DNA from: Tomitella biformata AHU 1821
Lineage (GTDB): Bacteria; Actinomycetota; Actinomycetes; Mycobacteriales; Mycobacteriaceae
Direction: 5' to 3'
DNA length: 64,000 nt
Assembly (NCBI RefSeq): GCF_000524475.1
Contig: NZ_BAVQ01000080.1
Coordinates: 1-64,000 of the forward strand
Shown: positions 58,830 through 64,000 of the stretch, piece by piece
Position numbering within the stretch: position 1 is the stretch's first letter
How the letters are laid out: the number at the start of each line of letters is the position of its first letter
Notes under the pieces: model-generated
Databases searched by the model: none
Seen by the model: only the letters and a program-made list of their open reading frames with translations
What the model was told of the DNA's origin: nothing
Position numbers and translations under genes: made by a program

Positions 58830-59365
58830 GCGTCACCGCAATCGTCATCCTCGCACTGCTCGCCCTGGCCCAGCCGGTCCTGCGCGGCTGGGGACGCCAT
58901 GCCCTGCTCGGCGCGAGCGTCCAGACCGTCGCCCTCGGCCTGGCCGCAATCCTCGCCGCCGCGGCCGACCCCGTCGCCGGCTTCTGGCGCAACGCCGCAC
59001 TCGTGGTCGCGGTGGCGGCCGTCGCGCTCTCCGCAGACCCGGTGGTGCGGGCGGCATTCACCCTGGCCCGCCGCAGCACTGCGGCCACCGAGCCTCCCGC
59101 CGACCACGCCCCGGACGACGACGATGGCCAGCCCGGGCCCCTGCGGGGCGGACTGGCCATCGGAATCCTGGAACGCTCCGCAATCGCGGCCGCGGTACTC
59201 ACGCACTGGCCGGAGGGCATCGCCGTCGTGCTCGCGGTCAAGGGCCTGGCACGCTATCCGGAACTGCGGCGCGCCGACGCATCCGAGCAGTTCATCATCG
59301 GCACCTTCACCAGCGTCCTGTGGGCGCTCGCGATCTGCGGCGTCGCGACGCTGCTGATCACGTAG
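58826..59365 (+). CDS. DUF3307-like membrane protein coupled to SatD-like gene
   Basis: 179-aa integral membrane protein with about five hydrophobic segments and a polar loop rich in Asp/Pro (EPPADHAPDDDDGQPGP). The C-terminal part (GGLAIGILERSAIAAAVLTHWPEGIAVVLAVKGLARYPELRRADASEQFIIGTFTSVLWALAICG) resembles the end of DUF3307 proteins, which are often neighbours of SatD genes. I infer this from sequence pattern only. It overlaps the SatD-like gene by 4 bases and ends before a palindromic terminator. Confidence 0.75.
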   Translation: MSVTAIVILALLALAQPVLRGWGRHALLGASVQTVALGLAAILAAAADPVAGFWRNAALVVAVAAVALSADPVVRAAFTLARRSTAATEPPADHAPDDDDGQPGPLRGGLAIGILERSAIAAAVLTHWPEGIAVVLAVKGLARYPELRRADASEQFIIGTFTSVLWALAICGVATLLIT

Positions 59366-59384
59366 CGGAGCCCTGCATACGGCG

Positions 59385-59448
59385 CTCGCCCCCGTTTATT
59401 GACCTCGCTGACGTTGCAACGGGAGTCAGGTCAAGCAACGGGGGCGAG
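59385..59448. terminator. Intact 64-nt palindromic terminator (paralog of the IS target)
   Basis: Arms 59385-59405 (starts CTCGCCCCCGTTTATT) and 59428-59448 pair at 19 of 21 positions. The centre has CGTTGCAACG. It separates the convergent DUF3307-like and SPFH genes. It is 87.5 percent identical (56/64) to the terminator at 42092 that was split by an insertion sequence, so both derive from one repeated element. Confidence 0.85.
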
Positions 59449-59460
59449 GGCGCAGAGAAG

Positions 59461-60603
59461 CTAGCCGAGATCTGGCCGTGGTGTGCGCGGCACGAGGCCC
59501 GGGGTGGTCTCGACCGGCTTGCGCGCGACCGCCTCGGCGTCGGCGACAGCCTTAGCCACCGCGGGGTCCGATTTGGTCTCAAACCACTCCGCGACCTCCT
59601 CGGTGTCATCCGCTGGCAGGTGGTCGTCGGCCTCGGAGCTGGGCACATAGCGCAGCGCGCCGTCGCCGTCGGGCACCCCGAGCATCTTGCCGAAGCCCTG
59701 CAGTGCGGCGCCGAAGTCGCTGGGGATCACCCAAGTCTTGTTGGCGTCGCCCTTGGCCATCTCGGGCAGCACCTCCAGGTACTGGTATGCGAGCAGCTCC
59801 GGCGTGGGCCGGCCCTTCTTGATCGCGGCGAACCGCTTCTCGATGGCCTTCGCCTCGCCCTGCGCCCGCAGGTACATCGCGGCGCGCTCGCCCTGCGCGT
59901 GCAGGATCTGTGACTGCCGATTCGCCTCTGCCTCGAGGATCGCGGCCTGCTTGGAGCCCTCGGCTGCGAGGATCTGGGACTGCTTGCCGCCCTCGGCCAT
60001 CTTGATCGCCGATTCGCGCTGGCCCTCGGCCGTGAGAATCGTGGCCCGCTTCTCACGGTCCGCCTTCATCTGCTTCTCCATCGACTCCTGGATGGAGGGC
60101 GGCGGGTCGATGCTCTTAAGCTCGACGCGTGCCACGCGCAGGCCCCAGCGGCCGGTCGCCTCGTCGAGGACGCCGCGCAGCTGGTCGTTGATCGAGTCGC
60201 GCGAGGTCAGCGTCTCCTCAAGGGACATGCCGCCGACGACGTTGCGCAGCGTGGTGATCGTCAACTGCTCGACGCCGGTGATGTAGTCGTTGATCTCGTA
60301 GACCACGGCCTGAGGGTTCGTCACCTGGAAGTACACGACGGTGTCGATGGCCAGGGTCAGGTTGTCCTCGGTGATGACGGCCTGAGGAGGGAAGGACACC
60401 ACGCGCTCGCGCAGGTCCACCCGCGCCCGCACCCGGTCCACGAAGGGCACCAGGAAGGTCAGTTGGCCGGAGAGGGTCTTGTAGTACCGCCCCAGCCGCT
60501 CGATCACGGCCGCGTCCGCCTGCGGCACCAGCGTGACCGACTTAGCCACGACGATCACCACGAGCACAACGACGATGATCAGCACAATCAATGCCGGTCC
60601 CAT
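59461..60603 (-). CDS. SPFH/Band 7 (stomatin-like, QmcA-type) membrane protein
   Basis: 380-aa prohibitin/stomatin-like protein with one N-terminal membrane helix (PALIVLIIVVVLVVIVVAKS). The SPFH domain runs from VPQADAAVIERLGRYYKTLSGQLTFLVPFVDRV to about residue 160, followed by a long coiled coil (MEKQMKADREKRATILTAEGQRESAIKMAEGGKQSQI, repeated AEG/AEA units). The ATG at 60603 follows AAGGAG by 5 bases; the overlapping GTG at 60606 is an alternative. It overlaps the nfeD-like gene, the usual partner. Probably scaffolds membrane microdomains or protease complexes. Confidence 0.93.
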   Translation of the reverse strand: MGPALIVLIIVVVLVVIVVAKSVTLVPQADAAVIERLGRYYKTLSGQLTFLVPFVDRVRARVDLRERVVSFPPQAVITEDNLTLAIDTVVYFQVTNPQAVVYEINDYITGVEQLTITTLRNVVGGMSLEETLTSRDSINDQLRGVLDEATGRWGLRVARVELKSIDPPPSIQESMEKQMKADREKRATILTAEGQRESAIKMAEGGKQSQILAAEGSKQAAILEAEANRQSQILHAQGERAAMYLRAQGEAKAIEKRFAAIKKGRPTPELLAYQYLEVLPEMAKGDANKTWVIPSDFGAALQGFGKMLGVPDGDGALRYVPSSEADDHLPADDTEEVAEWFETKSDPAVAKAVADAEAVARKPVETTPGLVPRTPRPDLG

Positions 60604-61031
60604 CACAGCTCCTTATAGACGACGGCTGTTGCGCCGTCGATCTCGTAAACACGCACGGTTTCCCCCTCGATATATGTGTCGGACTTGTTCATGGCGCGCG
60701 CGGTCCACACCTCGCCGCTGAGCTTGATCCGGCCCAGGCCGCCGCTAATCTCCTGGAGTACTGTCGCGGTTTTCCCCTCGAGCGCCGGTGTGTTCGTCAT
60801 GAGCTCCGGCGGGCGGCTGAACCGGCGCAACAGCGCCGGGCGGAGGCCGAGGATCAGCGTGAGGGACAGCAGCGCGAAGAAGATCGCGTCGATCCAGATC
60901 GGGAAGTCGGCCAGCGCGAAGCCGGCCGTGCCCAGTGCCCCGCCAGCGAGCATGAGTAGGAAGAAGTCTCCAGTGAGTGCCTCGGCACCTGCGAGCAAGA
61001 CCGCACCCGCAAACCACAATAATGCTGCCAC
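60603..61031 (-). CDS. NfeD-family membrane protein
   Basis: 142-aa short-form NfeD protein. Two or three membrane helices (LLWFAGAVLLAGAEALTGDFFLLMLAGGALGTAG, IDAIFFALLSLTLILGL) are followed by an OB-fold domain (LEGKTATVLQEISGGLGRIKLSGEVWTARAMNKSDTYIEGETVRVYEIDGATAVVYKEL). It is the conserved partner of SPFH proteins, and here the stop codon overlaps the SPFH start region. GTG start at 61031. M. tuberculosis Rv1487-Rv1488 have the same order. Confidence 0.93.
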   Translation of the reverse strand: MAALLWFAGAVLLAGAEALTGDFFLLMLAGGALGTAGFALADFPIWIDAIFFALLSLTLILGLRPALLRRFSRPPELMTNTPALEGKTATVLQEISGGLGRIKLSGEVWTARAMNKSDTYIEGETVRVYEIDGATAVVYKEL

Positions 61032-61082
61032 GACTCCATCTAACCAGAGGGTGGGCGCGCCCGCCGGGGCGAAAAGGCGCGG

Positions 61083-61901
61083 TCAGCCGGGGTCGGTGAC
61101 GAAGTCGATTAAACGTTCAACCGCGCCGATCAGCGGCGTCTCCAGGTCGCGGTATGTTTCCACGGCCGAGTTGATCCGCCGCCAGCCCTCCTGCGGCGTG
61201 CCCCAGCCGAGCGCGTCGCAGATCCCGGTCTTCCAATCGATGCCGCGCGGAATCACCGGCCAGGCGTCGATGCCCATGACCTCGGGCCGAACCGCTTGCC
61301 ACACATCGATATACGGGTGGCCGGTCACCAGCACGCTCTCCCCTAGGCCCACCGTCATGCGGGACTCCTTCGACCCCTCCACGAGGTGGTCGACCAGCAC
61401 GCCCACGCGTCGGCCGGGTCCGGGCTGGAAGCGTTCGAGGTTCTCGTCCAGGTTGTCGAGGCCTTCGATGAATTCCACGACGATGCCCTCGACCCGGAGA
61501 TCATGCCCCCACACCCGCTCCACGAGGGCCGCGTCGTGCACGCCCTCCACCCAAATGCGGCTGGCGCGGGCGGTGCGGGCGCGCAGGCCCTCGACTCGGA
61601 CCGAACCCGACGCGGACGCAACCGGTTTCGCCGCTTTAGGCGTCGGCTTTATCAGGGTGACCGTCTCGCCGTCGATGAGGAAGGCGGCATGGCGCATCGC
61701 GAACAGCCTGGTCTGCCGCCGACCATTTTCTAGCCGGACGAACTCCCCGTCGTACGTCCGCTCGAAGCCGACCACCGCGCCGCAGAACCCGCTGTCGGCG
61801 TCCTCGACCACGAGGTCGCGCTCGGCCTCGACCTCGGGAATGACGCGGGGCTTCTTCCTGACATGGCCCGCGAAGATATCGCCGCCGTACATATCGCTCA
61901 C
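61083..61901 (-). CDS. DUF3097-family protein
   Basis: 272-aa conserved actinobacterial protein. The stretch RIWVEGVHDAALVERVWGHDLRVEGIVVEFIEGLDNL has the EGxxD spacing that resembles a Toprim domain, but the match is loose. Other conserved parts are HAAFLIDGETVTL, LVDHLVEGSKESRM and TGHPYIDVWQAVRPEVMGIDAWPVIPRGIDWKTGICDALGWG. Function is unknown. It lies 51 bases upstream of the nfeD-like gene and divergent from the next gene. Confidence 0.85.
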   Translation of the reverse strand: MSDMYGGDIFAGHVRKKPRVIPEVEAERDLVVEDADSGFCGAVVGFERTYDGEFVRLENGRRQTRLFAMRHAAFLIDGETVTLIKPTPKAAKPVASASGSVRVEGLRARTARASRIWVEGVHDAALVERVWGHDLRVEGIVVEFIEGLDNLDENLERFQPGPGRRVGVLVDHLVEGSKESRMTVGLGESVLVTGHPYIDVWQAVRPEVMGIDAWPVIPRGIDWKTGICDALGWGTPQEGWRRINSAVETYRDLETPLIGAVERLIDFVTDPG

Positions 61902-61983
61902 GAGTGCTTAGGGTAGGTGGACCCCGCAGCAGCTTCCAACCGGCGCGCCGGGGTTTCCGCATTGGGCCTATCCTGGTCCGGTC

Positions 61984-62889
61984 ATGATCAAAGGATTCGG
62001 CAACTCCGCACAGGGCTGTCCCAGCCTCAGCCTCGCCCTCTGGGCCGATGCGTGGCTGAGCGACGGCGCGTCCCCCGACGCCGTCATCGATGGCCTCTCC
62101 GGCTGGGCTGACCTGCATCTGGTCACCGCGGAGAGCGCTGAGGTGGCCGACGCCGCGGGACTCGATTGGCCTGGTGCGCAGGAACCGGGCGCCGTGGCAC
62201 TGCTCGGCCTCTTCCGACGTCTCGCCGGGCCCGGGCAGATCCGTCTGTTGCTCCCCTCCGCCGGTGACACTCGCGGCCTCACACCCGGCACGGCCCACAC
62301 GCGCGACGCCATCTCCGCCGGCGAGACTCTGCTGCTGAGCCCGGCCCAGCCGTTGGGCGCCTTTCGGGGGCTTGGACTGATCCCCGTGCGTGAGGGCCGC
62401 GATGTGATTCGCTGGGCCGTTTACGGTCTGTCCGCGGAGGATTCCGCGACGCTGCCTGGGCCCCACGCACTAGGCGAGGCGCGCCACCAGCTGCGGGAGG
62501 CCGTGCGCGACGCCGCCGAGATGTTCACCCGGATCCAGACGGTGGGCGCCTCCCCCGCCGCCGCCCGCGCCCGCATCACCGAGCTGACCGAGCAGGCGCA
62601 CGATCATTCGCTGCCGCCGACCGTCTCGGCCCGCGTCGCCGACGTGCTGGACTCCGCGGCCATGGTGGCCGCGATCCTCACCGTCGCCGCGGAGTCCGCC
62701 GGCGGGAACGCCGCGACCACCTCTGCGGCGGCGCTGGCCGAGGAGACGCTGCGCCGGCTGTGGGGCGTGGTGCGCGAGGCCCGGTTAGCCGCCGTGCACG
62801 AGGCCGCGCGGGATCTGGCCGGTGGGACTCCTACTGCGGCGCCGCTGCCGTCGAGCGTGCAGGCGCGCCGCGGGGGCCAGGGGTCCTGA
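61984..62889 (+). CDS. Conserved hypothetical protein
   Basis: 301-aa protein with no recognisable motif. It starts MIKGFGNSAQGCPSLSLALWADAWLSDGASPDAVIDGL. The middle has beta-type segments and a SPAQPLGAFRGLGLIPVREGRDVIRWAVYGLS stretch. The last 120 residues are Ala-rich helices (ALGEARHQLREAVRDAAEMFTRIQTVG, RVADVLDSAAMVAAILTVAAESAGG). No signal peptide. Strong third-position GC and length support a real gene. Convergent with the next gene, with 16 bases between them. Confidence 0.75.
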   Translation: MIKGFGNSAQGCPSLSLALWADAWLSDGASPDAVIDGLSGWADLHLVTAESAEVADAAGLDWPGAQEPGAVALLGLFRRLAGPGQIRLLLPSAGDTRGLTPGTAHTRDAISAGETLLLSPAQPLGAFRGLGLIPVREGRDVIRWAVYGLSAEDSATLPGPHALGEARHQLREAVRDAAEMFTRIQTVGASPAAARARITELTEQAHDHSLPPTVSARVADVLDSAAMVAAILTVAAESAGGNAATTSAAALAEETLRRLWGVVREARLAAVHEAARDLAGGTPTAAPLPSSVQARRGGQGS

Positions 62890-62905
62890 GCTGGGCCGTA
62901 TCCGT

Positions 62906-63541
62906 CTACAACGCCTGTCCGGTGTCCCCCACATAACCGAAGTTAATCCGATTCGGGTCAGCGGGCTGGCGGGGAGGACGGGGCGGAGGATTCTGCCGCG
63001 CGAACCAGCCATCGGCCGGTATTTCCAAGTCTGGAATCGAATAGTCGTCCATGTCCACGAGCAAGGGCTTCCGTTCCTCCCCGGGCCACAGCGCGATGAC
63101 GTCGGCCACGGCGTCGTGGATTGCCGTGGTGTCGACATCGAACCGGGTCTCCTCGATTCCGAAGTGCGGCCAGGCCACGTAGACCCCCATTGCGCCTCGT
63201 GCTGGGAGCGGGCTCAGGGAAAACCTCGCCGAGTTATTGCCATCGCTGCTTCCACCTCCTTCCAGCTGAAGTCCTGACCGAGTCCGTGGGAGGTTGGTGG
63301 CGATTGTGCCGGCGGAATCCTCGATCCCGAAGAGCAGTGGCGGGGTGGCGTGAGAAACTGGCCTGCCGAACCCCCCCATATCGAGGTGCTTGTCGCCATC
63401 GCGCTGACAGGCGTCGAGGGAGAAGGTCATACCGCCGGTGAAAACCCGGACATTCGTCATCCACAGTGCGACTGCGTCTGTGTGGGCCAGTACCAGGCGG
63501 AACGGCACTGACGCGCCAATCTCATTCGACGGATTGAACAT
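62906..63541 (-). CDS. Conserved hypothetical protein (beta-rich, aromatic/glycine motifs)
   Basis: 211-aa protein. The sequence LVLAHTDAVALWMTNVRVFTGGMTFSLD, TPPLLFGIEDSAGTIATNLP, GGGSSDGNNSARFSLSPLPARGAMGVYVAWPHFGIEETRFDVDTTAIHDAVADVIALWP looks like a small actinobacterial family with a beta-sandwich-like core, but I cannot name it. The ATG at 63541 follows GAGGGAG by 10 bases; a longer in-frame start exists at 63613 with poor coding character. Base composition is slightly less GC-rich than the neighbours. Confidence 0.75.
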   Translation of the reverse strand: MFNPSNEIGASVPFRLVLAHTDAVALWMTNVRVFTGGMTFSLDACQRDGDKHLDMGGFGRPVSHATPPLLFGIEDSAGTIATNLPRTRSGLQLEGGGSSDGNNSARFSLSPLPARGAMGVYVAWPHFGIEETRFDVDTTAIHDAVADVIALWPGEERKPLLVDMDDYSIPDLEIPADGWFARQNPPPRPPRQPADPNRINFGYVGDTGQAL

Positions 63542-63903
63542 CAATAATGCTCCCTCATGATCCTGATCGGATAAAATTATCGACCTTGTCACCAAAATAG
63601 CAACGCAGGCCACACTTTTCAGCGCGGCCCTATCTAAGCATCATCTAACGGTCGACCCGACGGAGCGCGATGGCATTGTCGGTCACGGTGGCCATCTGCC
63701 CGTTCGGTCCTGATGCGGCGCGCTGCCTTGCGCGCCGATCATCGCGGCCACCGTGCGCGACGGTGCCGGACTCCCGAATCTTGCCCGTAACTCGGCGCCA
63801 CAGTTTGTTGAAAATGGTTTTATGATGATGCCTGGGCTAAAGTCGGAAATCCTGAGAAATCGTTATGCCCGCATGAATTTGACCGCACCGAAGGAATTGA
63901 TAA
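63542..63903. other. Intergenic region, less GC-rich
   Basis: About 360 bases without a supported gene, between two divergent genes, so it probably carries promoters for both. A 10-bp inverted repeat (CACGGTGGCC at 63684-63693 and its complement at 63746-63755) may be incidental. AT-rich stretches lie near 63560-63600 and 63810-63850. A ribosome site AAGGAA precedes the next gene. Confidence 0.4.
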
Positions 63904-64000
63904 ATGGGTGGCAAGAAAGAGCCCTATCGGAAGAATGCACTTCAGTCGCATGGTGCGGGAATTATGTTGCCAATCTTCATCATCGCCGGTCTCACCGGAT
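63904..64000 (+). CDS. Partial membrane or secreted protein at the window edge
   Basis: The first 32 codons of a gene cut by the window end. It starts MGGKKEPYRKNALQSHGAGI followed by a hydrophobic stretch (MLPIFIIAGLTG). The basic start and hydrophobic run suggest a signal peptide or first membrane helix. AAGGAA lies 8 bases before the ATG. No function can be assigned. Confidence 0.55.
   Translation, partial: MGGKKEPYRKNALQSHGAGIMLPIFIIAGLTG

Overview
GC-rich chromosomal DNA from an actinobacterium of the order Mycobacteriales (Corynebacteriales). The window holds a complete Pup-proteasome locus (pafA, prcA, prcB, pup, dop, mpa), a mycothiol gene (mshC), PafBC, paired twin-arginine translocase genes, an lppL-pyrD pair and a mutA-mutB-meaB operon. 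From memory, the gene order resembles two blocks of the Mycobacterium tuberculosis chromosome (about Rv2092c-Rv2141c and Rv1486c-Rv1496), but without PE/PPE genes and with a heme-uptake locus of corynebacterial type. A proteasome argues against Corynebacterium itself. A Dietzia-, Gordonia- or Tsukamurella-like genus is possible, but I cannot fix the genus.

Layout. 1-15.3 kb, nearly all on the minus strand: a Gln/Tyr-rich DUF4333 membrane protein, helicase helY, tatC, tatA, pafC-pafB, pafA, prcA-prcB-pup, dop, mpa and trmI. This is the machinery that tags proteins with Pup, unfolds them and degrades them, next to its DNA-damage regulator and the Tat exporter. 15.4-28.3 kb: a RecB-like nuclease, a thioesterase, hisG-hisE, a GNAT acetyltransferase, metH, a PAC2 protein, mshC, a conserved kinase-like/DUF3090/histidine-phosphatase triad and an aldo/keto reductase fold protein that lacks catalytic residues.

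28.3-32.8 kb is a heme-iron locus. A secreted neocarzinostatin-like, membrane-anchored protein is divergent from hmuO-hmuT-hmuU-hmuV, and a DtxR/IdeR-type operator lies between them. 32.8-35.1 kb is a 13E12-family HNH endonuclease gene broken by a decayed IS21-family element. 35.2-39.3 kb encodes a heterodimeric ABC exporter plus a small unknown protein.

39.5-46.2 kb: lppL, pyrD, an NTF2-like gene, a 1,863-bp insertion sequence, a PEBP protein, an M20 peptidase and tRNA-Leu(GAG). The insertion sequence sits in the centre of a 64-nt palindromic terminator. An intact paralog of that terminator at 59,385 lets the 4-bp target duplication (TGCA) be read directly. 46.3-52 kb is mixed: an SDR-like protein with a zinc-ribbon insert, a TetR remnant, a MarR regulator, a GT51 transglycosylase and a second aldo/keto reductase. 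52-57.3 kb is the methylmalonyl-CoA mutase operon. 57.4-64 kb holds a TVP38 membrane protein, a SatD-like/DUF3307-like pair, SPFH and NfeD membrane-quality proteins, DUF3097 and uncharacterised genes.

Many convergent gene ends are closed by long, nearly perfect hairpins that probably act as bidirectional terminators. No CRISPR array, prophage, rRNA or replication origin was seen.
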